The notes under the pieces are model-generated. The model ran no database searches and was not told where the DNA came from. It saw only the letters and a list, made by a program, of their open reading frames with translations. DNA of 49,989 nucleotides from Terriglobales bacterium (GTDB taxonomy: Bacteria > Acidobacteriota > Terriglobia > Terriglobales > Acidobacteriaceae). Positions within the stretch are counted from its first letter, which is position 1; each line of letters opens with the position of its first letter. Made by a program: the position numbers and the translations under genes. Shown piece by piece: positions 18,870 through 26,309 of this stretch. The DNA lies in contig JACPNP010000031.1 in assembly GCA_016185365.1 (NCBI GenBank), positions 1 to 49,989 on the forward strand, given 5' to 3'.

Positions 18870-18875
18870 TACAAT
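18870..18875 (+). promoter_or_regulatory. -10 box immediately before the ABM-fold gene
   Basis: TACAAT ends 6 bases before the ATG at 18882. The predicted transcription start coincides with the start codon, so the mRNA may be leaderless. No clear -35 box. Confidence 0.35.
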
Positions 18876-18881
18876 AGGGAC

Positions 18882-19184
18882 ATGCTTCGGATCGTGTGGG
18901 AGTTTGTCGCCAGGCCGGAATGTGCCGCGGAGTTCGAGAGACACTACGACGCGCAGGGAACGTGGGCCCAGCTCTTTCGCCGGAGTCCCCACTATCGCGA
19001 GACGGTGCTGTACCGTGACCGCACGAACGCGAACCGCTATCTACTCATCGACGTGTGGGAGAGCCTGGACGCGTTCGAGGCATTCAAACGGTCGAACAAG
19101 ACCGACTATGAAGCGACCGACAAAGCGTGTGCAGCGCTGACCCTGCGCGAGATGCGCCTCGGATATTTTGAAGACCTGGCATGA
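18882..19184 (+). CDS. Small ABM-fold (antibiotic biosynthesis monooxygenase-like) protein
   Basis: A 100-aa cytosolic protein with the dimeric alpha/beta-barrel (ABM) pattern: LRIVWEFVARPECAAEFERHY at the start, a central helix region around AQLFRRSPHYRETVLYRD, and YLLIDVWESLDAFEAFK. Family members include quinol monooxygenases and heme-degrading enzymes, but no catalytic residue can be assigned here, so function is unknown. Its stop overlaps the start of the uracil-DNA glycosylase gene by 4 bases (ATGA), so the two are translationally coupled. A -10 box lies directly upstream. Confidence 0.75.
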   Translation: MLRIVWEFVARPECAAEFERHYDAQGTWAQLFRRSPHYRETVLYRDRTNANRYLLIDVWESLDAFEAFKRSNKTDYEATDKACAALTLREMRLGYFEDLA

Positions 19185-19888
19185 AGACCCCGGCCGCTCT
19201 GCGGATACTCAATCAAGAGATCATCGCTTGCCGGCTCTGTCCAAGACTGGTGGCGCACCGGGAGAGGATCGGCGCGGAAAAGCGGAAGGCCTATCGCGAG
19301 CAGGAGTATTGGGCAAAGCCGGTGCCGGGATTCGGCGACCCGAATGCCCGAGTGTTACTCCTTGGGCTGGCTCCGGGCGCGCATGGATCGAACCGCACGG
19401 GTCGGATGTTCACGGGTGACGGTTCCGGAAATTTTCTTTTTCCGGTGCTATACAAGACGGGATTCGCCTCGCAACCCAAAGCGACCGATCTTCGTGATGG
19501 CCTCACGCTCACGGACGCATACATCACGGCGGTGGCACGTTGTGCGCCACCGGACAACAAGCCGGACCGGATCGAGATGGAAAACTGCTCCGAATTTCTC
19601 GACAGGGAACTCAACAATCTGCGGCGGGTGAAGGTGGTCGTGGCCCTGGGTAAGATCGCCTTCGACGGGTATTTGGATCATTTGGTCCGCAGAGGACTGC
19701 TGCCTAATCGCGCAGGACGGCTGTTCGCTCATGGCGCGGAGTACATAATGCCTGATGGGCGTGTGTTGGTGGCGTCGTATCACCCGTCGCAACAGAACAC
19801 GCTTACAGGGCGGCTCACGGAAACGATGTTCGCCGAGATATTCCGGAAGGCACGGCGGCTGGCGGAGCGTCGAGACGTGCGTTCCTGA
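19181..19888 (+). CDS. Uracil-DNA glycosylase, family 5 (UDGb-like)
   Basis: A 235-aa base-excision-repair enzyme removing uracil (and often hypoxanthine or xanthine) from DNA. The family-5 motif GLAPGAHGSNRTGRMFTGD has Ala in place of the usual polar catalytic residue. The second motif is SYHPSQQNTLTGRL. The early ACRLCPRL segment supplies the first cysteines of the 4Fe-4S cluster typical of families 4 and 5, with later Cys in ARCAPPDNKP and ENCSEF. It is coupled to the ABM-like gene by a 4-base overlap. Its last 74 bases overlap the end of the convergent glycosyltransferase gene. Confidence 0.9.
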   Translation: MKTPAALRILNQEIIACRLCPRLVAHRERIGAEKRKAYREQEYWAKPVPGFGDPNARVLLLGLAPGAHGSNRTGRMFTGDGSGNFLFPVLYKTGFASQPKATDLRDGLTLTDAYITAVARCAPPDNKPDRIEMENCSEFLDRELNNLRRVKVVVALGKIAFDGYLDHLVRRGLLPNRAGRLFAHGAEYIMPDGRVLVASYHPSQQNTLTGRLTETMFAEIFRKARRLAERRDVRS

Positions 19889-21428
19889 TGCGGTCGAAGG
19901 TGACCACGGCCACCCACTGGCCGTTGCGAGACTGCTGCATAACAATCTTCCCTCCCAGCTGGGCGGCCATGACCTCAGGACTGAGATCACGGTGATAGTC
20001 AAAGAAGCGCACGATCCGGGCGTCCCACCACTGCCAATGCAGAAGCTTACGTGGTGGTTCGGCCTTGGTGGAAAACAGCAAGGCCACGTCATAGTCGCTG
20101 CTCCGGGACGCAAGCTCGATCTGTTCGCGGCTGAAATTCTCGATGCGGACCACATTGACAGGCTGGGCGACGTAGCCGAGGAATGGGCGAGCGAGTTCGT
20201 CGGAGGCCGGCCATGCGGTCAATACCCGGCCGGTGCGGTGATGGGCTTCGATGTAGGCCGCGGCATCTTCGTGCAGGCGGACGTAATCGGCGTAATTCAG
20301 ATTGTCCTCCGGGGCGAAGCGATAGGGCGGGTTCACCCACCATCCGGCGATGAAAGCGAGGGCGATGGCCATTACGAGAGCTTGCCAGTAGCGGACACGG
20401 CGCCAGAGAGTCGAGGTCCAGATGAGAATGACCAACGGAATGGCGGGCATCATGTAGCGGGCGAGGACCGCTCCACCGACCAGCGAGTGAAAAAACACCT
20501 GGGCGAAAATGACAACCGCCAAAGCCATTTGCAGTGGGACCGCGATGCGGGGGCGGGGAACGCCGAAGTCTTCGCGTGGAACCAGGAGCATGGCGCTCAA
20601 TCCGCTGATGGTGAGGACGTAGAGATTCATGTGTCCGAGGACCTGCCACAGGCGTTGGACCAAAGCCAAGCCAAACCGCAAGGGGTGCAAGGTCGCGGAA
20701 ACGTTGTAGTGGAAGAAGTCTTGCCCACCGAAGATGTGGCCGGTCCGCACATAGTGGAAGCCGAACCACAGCGCGAGAGGAACAGCGCATAGCACAAGGC
20801 CTGCCGAACGCGAGAATGCGCCGCGTTGGCCGGGTGGTCTCGCTCCGAGCCGAGGCCATCGGCTTGCCAGCACTTCCCAAAGCATCAGCGAGGCTGGAAT
20901 CACGATGGCCGTCTCCTTGGCCAGGGCCGCCAGGGAGAAGGCCGCCATGCACCGCCAGCGGGAGGCGTCATCCTTAAAGTAAAGGTTTAAGGCCCATAAG
21001 GACAGAGCTGTGGCCAGCGTGTCGGCGTGAGCGAGGGCGCTTTGCGCGAACACAACCGGGTACAGAGCAGTGAGGACCGTCGTGGCCAAAGCCACTTCGC
21101 GATTGGCAAGCCGCTCTGCCAGGCGAAAGACTTGCACCAGCCCGAACGAGCTCGCCAACAACAGGGCCAATCGCGACACCAGAGGCGCGTATCCGAACAG
21201 ACTCCAACACAAGGCCAGGTAAACGGCTGAAAGCGGAGGGTGCCCGGTCAGCAGGGTGCTCCGCGGGATCAGGCTACCGTCCAGGAAGAGATCGCGGGCC
21301 GCGGGAATGTAGAAGCCGGCTTCATCCCAAAAATAGGGGAGGCTGAGATAAGGCAGATGGAGGGCAACCAGGATCAAGTAGATCGCCGACAACAACACAC
21401 TCGTTGCACGGAAGGCATGTTGTTGCAT
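19815..21428 (-). CDS. Membrane glycosyltransferase, PMT/ArnT-like (GT-C fold)
   Basis: A 537-aa polytopic membrane protein. The first periplasmic loop holds YFWDEAGFYIPAARDLFLDG, the acidic DE motif of GT-C enzymes that use polyprenyl-phosphate sugars. About ten hydrophobic segments follow to roughly residue 400, then a soluble C-terminal domain with HHRTGRVLTAWPASDELARPFLGY. The substrate is unknown; lipid or protein glycosylation is the usual role. A diverged fragment of a paralogue of its N-terminus lies upstream at 21635-21685. The start has no evident Shine-Dalgarno sequence. It overlaps the glycosylase gene tail to tail by 74 bases. Confidence 0.85.
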   Translation of the reverse strand: MQQHAFRATSVLLSAIYLILVALHLPYLSLPYFWDEAGFYIPAARDLFLDGSLIPRSTLLTGHPPLSAVYLALCWSLFGYAPLVSRLALLLASSFGLVQVFRLAERLANREVALATTVLTALYPVVFAQSALAHADTLATALSLWALNLYFKDDASRWRCMAAFSLAALAKETAIVIPASLMLWEVLASRWPRLGARPPGQRGAFSRSAGLVLCAVPLALWFGFHYVRTGHIFGGQDFFHYNVSATLHPLRFGLALVQRLWQVLGHMNLYVLTISGLSAMLLVPREDFGVPRPRIAVPLQMALAVVIFAQVFFHSLVGGAVLARYMMPAIPLVILIWTSTLWRRVRYWQALVMAIALAFIAGWWVNPPYRFAPEDNLNYADYVRLHEDAAAYIEAHHRTGRVLTAWPASDELARPFLGYVAQPVNVVRIENFSREQIELASRSSDYDVALLFSTKAEPPRKLLHWQWWDARIVRFFDYHRDLSPEVMAAQLGGKIVMQQSRNGQWVAVVTFDRIRNARLDAPPAAVPSGISRRTSFP

Positions 21429-21468
21429 GGCGGAGATGATAACTGAGGGTGGGACGCGAAGGAATCAA

Positions 21469-21558
21469 TGGCGGAGAGGGAGGGATTCGAACCCCCGATA
21501 CCCGTTAAGGTATGTCCGCTTTCGAGGCGGATCGTTTCAACCACTCACGCACCTCTCC
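21469..21558 (-). tRNA. tRNA-Ser(CGA), copy 1
   Basis: A 90-nt class II tRNA. The acceptor stem is GGAGAGG/CCTCTCC with G discriminator and an encoded CCA. The anticodon stem-loop has TCCGC/GCGGA around CTCGAAA, giving anticodon CGA (reads UCG). The long variable arm (ACATACC...GGGTAT) is typical of tRNA-Ser. The T-loop is GGTTCGAATCC. It is identical base for base to copy 2 at 23664-23753. No promoter or terminator is obvious. Confidence 0.96.
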
Positions 21559-21634
21559 GCGCGAACCAGTGGCCAGTGTTCAGTGTGCCACTGCACCGGG
21601 ATCGCGAATGCCCTAGTCGCCTACGTCGCCCGCT

Positions 21635-21685
21635 TGCGGCGGTAATGTAGAAGCACACTTCGTCCCAGAAATAGGGGAGAGCAAG
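21635..21685 (-). pseudogene. Remnant of a second glycosyltransferase N-terminus
   Basis: The minus strand encodes LALPYFWDEVCFYITAA, matching LSLPYFWDEAGFYIPAA of the intact glycosyltransferase at 19815-21428 at 13 of 17 positions. Homology ends on both sides, so this is a short diverged fragment of a paralogue. It lies between tRNA-Ser copy 1 and the VWFA gene, and indicates an old rearrangement or duplication here. The rest of 21559-21763 holds no feature I can recognise. Confidence 0.65.
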
Positions 21686-21763
21686 CAGTCGACCGGGTCG
21701 TGTGACCACGCGGTGAAAATGGCCGCGAATCAGGCAAGGCTGGAGCGAAGCCAATGCAGACCA

Positions 21764-23557
21764 CTATCGAACATCAATCGGCGTAGTGAGACTTCCTACC
21801 TTTCCCGTGCCGAGGTCGCGAATGATGAACTTTACAACATACTTCCCCGAGGAAAGCAACAAATTGCCATCGTAATTGATGCCGAGTTTGCGCACCTGCG
21901 CGACGGTCTCGGGGCTGAAGCTCGCACCGACGGATTGCAGAAAAGTATCAGCGCGCTCCCCTTTCAAGTTGGTGGCCACGGCAATGATCTCCATGTCGAC
22001 GGAAGAAATCCCGACAGCCGAAGGATCGGGAGGCAGCCAAAGTTGGAAGGCAAGCTGTTTTTTCCCTGTCTTCTTGTCCACGGTGGGTTCGCCTTTCCAC
22101 CGCATGAAAATCGGGGCAGCTGTGAAATCGAGCGGGGAGGAGAGTGCCGCACCAAGGTCGACCTGCCGACCGAGCTTGGAGTGCGCGGCATCTTGGGGGA
22201 TCATGTACCCCTTCTTGGCACGAACCTCGACGGCGGGCTGAGCGACTTTGACCACAAGTTTTCGAAAGCCAGGCTTGACATCCTGAGAGTTCCGATAGTA
22301 ACCCAGTGTGTAGTACGTCTCGTTCTCGGACAGGGCGGCGCGGACTGCATTTCCGAGGTCATTTCGGTCATGAAATGCCTTTCCTCCCGTCGCCGCAGCG
22401 ATCGCATTCATGCTTGCAACGGCGGTCAGTTGCCGGTCCCGAAGCTCTTTTTCCAGGCCCCTGTTGATGGAACTGCGTTCTGCACCGGTGGCATACACCA
22501 CGAGACCTCGTGCATCGACCGGATAGATCGAAATGTTGGCACTGGTCAGAATCTGTTCTGTACGTTCGAACAGCGGCCGTAACAGAGACAGGTCATTGCC
22601 TTGGGCAAGGCTGCTCGTTTCCGGCAATGTCGGCATGGCCCCGGTGCGATCGTATCGCGGTCCGGGAAGGTAGCGTAACTGGGTCGCTGTACCTTCCGAA
22701 AAAACCCCCGGGACCTGCAGCGCCCCTGAATCTGAGATCTCAAATGGGAATCCAGCCGTGACCCAGATCAAGGCCTTGCGCCCCGGCACACCGGCATACG
22801 CCTGGGAGATCTGTTGAAACGTCTGCAAGGTGATAGCGATGCGACGTTGTTCATTGACAACCGCTGTCTCAACGCTTTCGCGGAACAAGAGCAGTTGCTC
22901 GGCTGCTTGCACGACGGACTGACCGTAGGGACTCGCCGGGTCGATATTCGCTGTCACCGCCGCGGCCTTGATCGCTTCCGTGGAGATTCCAATCTCTATG
23001 CCGCTGCTCGCGGCCAAGTTTGGGGTCTGACCGGAGGTCACCCGGAGCGCATCCAGCAATGCACGCGGGTCGGTCGTAAACCCTTGGAGGACTGACAGTC
23101 CTCTATTATGGAGGGCCAGAAGCACGGTGGGTTCCCGGGCATCCAGCGAAGAGGCAACGTACTTGATCAACTCGGCCCGGGCGCTTGCCTGACTCTCGAA
23201 CGGTGTGTTGAGCATGTCCAAGACCAAGATCGTGACCCGCTGGGGGCGAGGACCTTCGGTGATGGCATTGGTGATCTCACCAGGCTCGGTCTTGACCGGG
23301 TACGTGCTGGGTGACGCCTTGGTTTCCTCGAACAAGACAAGCGACTGGGGCTTACCTCCTTCCAGCACCGTGAAATCTTGCTTGCGTAATCCTGCGACAT
23401 GAGCGCCGGCAGAAGTTCTGACCACGACGGGGATCAAGACAACATCGGTACGGGAATGAATGGTATACGGTGTGTCCCCGTCCTGCTGGGCTGCGAGTGG
23501 ATCCGCGAAAATCAATAACCCAAAGCAAACTAGCACTCGGAACAACAAAGATTTCAC
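21764..23557 (-). CDS. Secreted VWFA-domain protein (acidobacterial VWFA-related family)
   Basis: 597 aa from the GTG at 23557, which has AGGAGG 9 bases upstream; the earlier in-frame ATG lies in the -35 region of the promoter. A signal peptide (KSLLFRVLVCFGLLIFADPLAAQQ) targets it for export. The N-terminal segment DVVLIPVVVRTSAGAHVAGLRKQDFTVLEGGK is typical of the acidobacterial VWFA-related family. The VWA core begins at VTILVLDMLNTPFESQASAR, where the MIDAS DxSxS motif is replaced by DMLNT, so canonical metal binding is doubtful. The C-terminal half has YYTLGYYRNSQDVKPGFRKLVVKV. Function unknown, presumably extracellular protein-protein contacts. It is framed by identical tRNA-Ser genes. 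Confidence 0.88.
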   Translation of the reverse strand: MKSLLFRVLVCFGLLIFADPLAAQQDGDTPYTIHSRTDVVLIPVVVRTSAGAHVAGLRKQDFTVLEGGKPQSLVLFEETKASPSTYPVKTEPGEITNAITEGPRPQRVTILVLDMLNTPFESQASARAELIKYVASSLDAREPTVLLALHNRGLSVLQGFTTDPRALLDALRVTSGQTPNLAASSGIEIGISTEAIKAAAVTANIDPASPYGQSVVQAAEQLLLFRESVETAVVNEQRRIAITLQTFQQISQAYAGVPGRKALIWVTAGFPFEISDSGALQVPGVFSEGTATQLRYLPGPRYDRTGAMPTLPETSSLAQGNDLSLLRPLFERTEQILTSANISIYPVDARGLVVYATGAERSSINRGLEKELRDRQLTAVASMNAIAAATGGKAFHDRNDLGNAVRAALSENETYYTLGYYRNSQDVKPGFRKLVVKVAQPAVEVRAKKGYMIPQDAAHSKLGRQVDLGAALSSPLDFTAAPIFMRWKGEPTVDKKTGKKQLAFQLWLPPDPSAVGISSVDMEIIAVATNLKGERADTFLQSVGASFSPETVAQVRKLGINYDGNLLLSSGKYVVKFIIRDLGTGKVGSLTTPIDVR

Positions 23558-23592
23558 TGGATTCAACCTCCTGCGACACAATATTCCTTGAA

Positions 23593-23621
23593 AATATATT
23601 AGTTTCGCATGGGCCACGCAA
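23593..23621 (-). promoter_or_regulatory. Promoter of the VWFA gene
   Basis: On the minus strand, TTGCGT (23621-23616) and TATATT (23598-23593) are separated by 17 bases. The predicted start near 23586 leaves a 29-base leader with AGGAGG at 23572-23567 and supports the GTG start at 23557. Confidence 0.6.
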
Positions 23622-23663
23622 GCGGGCTAAGCGCTCCTCCCGGTAAAGGAAAAGACGAATATC

Positions 23664-23753
23664 TGGCGGAGAGGGAGGGATTCGAACCCCCGATACCCGT
23701 TAAGGTATGTCCGCTTTCGAGGCGGATCGTTTCAACCACTCACGCACCTCTCC
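23664..23753 (-). tRNA. tRNA-Ser(CGA), copy 2
   Basis: A 90-nt gene identical to the copy at 21469-21558, 2195 bases away in the same orientation, with anticodon CGA and encoded CCA. The two copies form a direct repeat around the VWFA gene. The 5' flanks of both copies share CGCG...AACCAG followed by CAGTG-type short repeats, so duplication included some flanking DNA. Confidence 0.96.
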
Positions 23754-23810
23754 GCGTCAAAACCAGGCGTGGGCAGTGGTCAGGCCCGCGCCTGAAACGA
23801 ATTTTCCTGA

Positions 23811-23846
23811 TCCTTCGACTCGTCCGCCGCGCGGACTCGCTCAGGA
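23811..23846. repeat. REP-like palindromic element
   Basis: Ends TCCTTCGACT and CGCTCAGGA enclose an inner stem GTCCGC/GCGGAC around CGC. It is the longer relative of the element at 3031-3050, sharing CCTTCGACT and GCTCAGG. It lies in the 222-base gap between tRNA-Ser copy 2 and tadA. Confidence 0.55.
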
Positions 23847-23911
23847 TTTCGCGTGCAGGCTCGCGTTCCGTCGCCTGCGGCGCCGTCACTCACGCCTGCA
23901 AAGCCGCTCAA

Positions 23912-23938
23912 CTCACGCACCTCTCCGCGTCAAACCAG
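23912..23938 (-). repeat. Truncated third copy of the tRNA-Ser 5' end with flank
   Basis: CTCACGCACCTCTCC (the first 15 bases of the tRNA, read in reverse) followed by GCGTCAAACCAG matches 23739-23768 except for one A in a run. CAGTGGTCAG also recurs downstream of both. The rest of the tRNA is missing, so this is a leftover of duplication or recombination at the tRNA locus. Confidence 0.7.
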
Positions 23939-23975
23939 TCAGCAGTCGTCAGTGGTCAGAACAACCCGGGACTGG

Positions 23976-24431
23976 TCAGGTTGTAGAGCGCTTGCGACGG
24001 AAGAAGTCCTGGAGCATGGAAGAGCATTCTTCGCTCATCACCCCACCGGTCACTTCCATCCGGTGGTTCAAGGCGGGGTGATTCAGGACCTGCATCACGC
24101 TCTGTACCGCGCCGGCTTTGGGGTCATTGGCCCCGTAGACCAAGCGTTGCAGCCGCGCGTGGATCAAAGCGCCCGCGCACATCGCGCACGGTTCGATTGT
24201 AACAAACATCGCGCAGCCCACCAGGCGGTGGTTTCCCAGTGTTCGCGAAGCCTCGCGCAGCGCGACGATCTCGGCGTGGGCGGTTGGATCGTGATCCGAC
24301 AGATTTCGATTGCCGCCGCGGCCGACGACCCCACCGTCAAGCACGACAACGGCGCCGACCGGCACCTCGCCGAGTCGTTCGGCGCGGCGGGCTTCCTCCA
24401 ACGCCATCCGCATGAATGAGTCGTCGGTCAT
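23976..24431 (-). CDS. tadA: tRNA-specific adenosine deaminase TadA
   Basis: A 151-aa zinc deaminase that converts A34 to inosine in tRNA-Arg(ACG). The zinc and catalytic motif HAE is at residues 52-54, and PCAMC carries Cys82 and Cys85. The N-terminal DDSFMRMALEEARRAERLGEVPVGAVVV is diagnostic. It starts 3 bases after the stop of the RsbU-type phosphatase gene, so it is the last gene of that run. A generic guanine or cytosine deaminase is less likely given these motifs. Confidence 0.94.
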   Translation of the reverse strand: MTDDSFMRMALEEARRAERLGEVPVGAVVVLDGGVVGRGGNRNLSDHDPTAHAEIVALREASRTLGNHRLVGCAMFVTIEPCAMCAGALIHARLQRLVYGANDPKAGAVQSVMQVLNHPALNHRMEVTGGVMSEECSSMLQDFFRRKRSTT

Positions 24432-24434
24432 GGG

Positions 24435-26276
24435 CTAGACGTTGCGCAATGCCGGGGATGTTTTCTTTTGGCGGCGGCGGGCTGTCTCGATCGCCACGGT
24501 ATCCAGCGCGTCCGGTTTCACCTTCATGACAACCGCGGTCTCGTCATCGAAAGGAAGCATACCTTTGGAGTGCTTGTTCACAGCGTCAAAGATGGCGGTC
24601 ACGATGTCATCGGCCGAGCGCTCATGATGCTTACGGACAATCTCTTCCAGGCGATTGCGGCCGAAAAATTCCTCCTTGGCATTCATGGCATCAAGCAAGC
24701 CATCGCTAAAAAACACGAATATGTCGCCGGGATGGGCGTGGATGGTGATCTCATCGTATTCGGCGTCATCCATCAGGCCGAGAGGCAGGCCGGTGCTTTC
24801 CACGACCTGAGTCTTGCCGTGATGGCAGTAGATGGGCCGAGGCTGGCCGGAGTTGCTGACGGTCATGACGTGGTGCTCGTCGTCCCAGATGGCATAGATG
24901 GCAGCGACATAGTGGCTTTCGATGCGGCGCTCGAGGAGCGAGGTGTTGATGGCGCTCAGCATCTCCGAAGGAGTGGGTTCCATACTTGCCATGGAGCGCA
25001 GGATGCCGGCGACCAAGGCGGCAAACAGGGCAGCCGGAGCCCCTTTTCCACTCACATCACCCACAAAAATGCCCATGCGCCCGCCGGAATAGGGAATGAA
25101 GTCATAGATATCGCCGCCGATGGTGCGTGCCGGTTCGAATTTGGCAGCGAACTCCGCACTAGGCAGGGAAGGGCAGCACGGCGGCAAAAGGTGTTGCTGG
25201 ACCTCGCTGGCCATCTTCAGATCGCGCTCCAGGCGTTTCTCCTCGCGGGCGATGCGCTCATAAAGACGGGCATTCTCGACGGCCACGGCGATCTGCGCGG
25301 CGGCAGTGGACAACGTACGCACATGCTCTTCATTGAAATAGCCGCGGCGGGTGTTCTCCAGATCGAGTACGCCGATGACCTTGTCCTTGTAGATCAAGGG
25401 GACGCAGAGTTCGGATCGCGTCTCCGGATTCAGCATGATGTAGCGCGGGTCGCGGGCGACATCCGGGGCGAGCACCGGCTCCCGCAAGGCGGCGGCTGAG
25501 CCCACCAGTCCCTTGCCGATGGGGACGTCATGCTTGAGCTGGATGTTCTCTTTGTAACGGACGGCGAAACGATGCTGCAAGGTCTGCGTGTTCTCGTCCA
25601 GGATGAGGATGCTGAACATCTGGTACTCGAACAAGCGGCGCAGCAGCTCGCCGATGCGTGCGAACAGGGGGTCGAGGTCGAGGATCGACGTCAATTCCCG
25701 GCTGATCTCGTTCAATGTCTGCAAGGTCTGGGCTTGCTTGGCGACGCGGCTATAGAGCCGCGCATTCTCGATGGCCACAGCAATGCGTGACGCAACCAGG
25801 CTCAGCAACTGGGAGTGTTCCGGCTTGAAGTAATCGGGCTCCAGCGATTGGATATCGATCACCCCGATGACCTTGTTCTTGGCCACGAGGGGGACCGCCA
25901 ATTCCGATCTCACATCCGGGTGTCCGTTTATGTAATGAGGGTCCTGGCGTACGTCATTGACCAGGATGGGTTCACCCAGGGCCACAGCCTGGCCAGTGAT
26001 GCCATGGCCGATGCGGATGCGGATCCGTTCGACTTCCGGGGTGTGGCCGATACTGAAGCGCAGGCGCAGGTCCTGGGTGCGCTCATTGAGCAACAGGATG
26101 GCAAAAATCTCAAACGAGATGACATTCTTCACCAGTTCGGCAATACGGCGCAAAAGGGTATCCAAGTCGAGCGTGGTGTTGAGGGCGTCGGCCAGGTCGA
26201 GCAGGAACCGCTGGACGTCGATCCTGGAGTCCTTCGGTACCGCGGACACCGCCGGCGTGTGCGAACGAGAAGTCAT
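24435..26276 (-). CDS. Tandem-GAF serine phosphatase (RsbU/SpoIIE type)
   Basis: A 613-aa cytosolic signalling protein with two GAF domains (about 30-175 and 200-350; both contain SELxVPLVxKxKVIGVxDxxxx and end in VAIENARLY or VAVENARLY), a short coiled coil with the SpoIIE entry motif ASEVQQHLLPP, and a PP2C-like phosphatase domain. Metal-binding acidic motifs are intact: GGDIYDF, VGDVSGKG, FFSDGLLDAMN and DDETAVV. Such proteins dephosphorylate anti-sigma-factor antagonists in partner-switching pathways in response to a GAF-bound signal. No antagonist or kinase is encoded nearby, so the target is unknown. It lies 33 bases after deoC and 3 before tadA. Confidence 0.92.
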   Translation of the reverse strand: MTSRSHTPAVSAVPKDSRIDVQRFLLDLADALNTTLDLDTLLRRIAELVKNVISFEIFAILLLNERTQDLRLRFSIGHTPEVERIRIRIGHGITGQAVALGEPILVNDVRQDPHYINGHPDVRSELAVPLVAKNKVIGVIDIQSLEPDYFKPEHSQLLSLVASRIAVAIENARLYSRVAKQAQTLQTLNEISRELTSILDLDPLFARIGELLRRLFEYQMFSILILDENTQTLQHRFAVRYKENIQLKHDVPIGKGLVGSAAALREPVLAPDVARDPRYIMLNPETRSELCVPLIYKDKVIGVLDLENTRRGYFNEEHVRTLSTAAAQIAVAVENARLYERIAREEKRLERDLKMASEVQQHLLPPCCPSLPSAEFAAKFEPARTIGGDIYDFIPYSGGRMGIFVGDVSGKGAPAALFAALVAGILRSMASMEPTPSEMLSAINTSLLERRIESHYVAAIYAIWDDEHHVMTVSNSGQPRPIYCHHGKTQVVESTGLPLGLMDDAEYDEITIHAHPGDIFVFFSDGLLDAMNAKEEFFGRNRLEEIVRKHHERSADDIVTAIFDAVNKHSKGMLPFDDETAVVMKVKPDALDTVAIETARRRQKKTSPALRNV

Positions 26277-26309
26277 CTGCTTACATGATAAATGACGGAG
26301 CTAGGCGCT

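Noticed and set aside
21468-21650. Short open frames reading through the tRNA-Ser genes (AEREGFEPPIPVKV)
   Set aside because: Classic spurious translation of a tRNA-Ser gene; the sequence folds as a tRNA.
21469-23753. Integrative element bounded by tRNA attachment sites
   Set aside because: No integrase, excisionase or other mobility gene lies between the tRNA copies, and the repeat is the complete tRNA rather than a 3'-end att segment.
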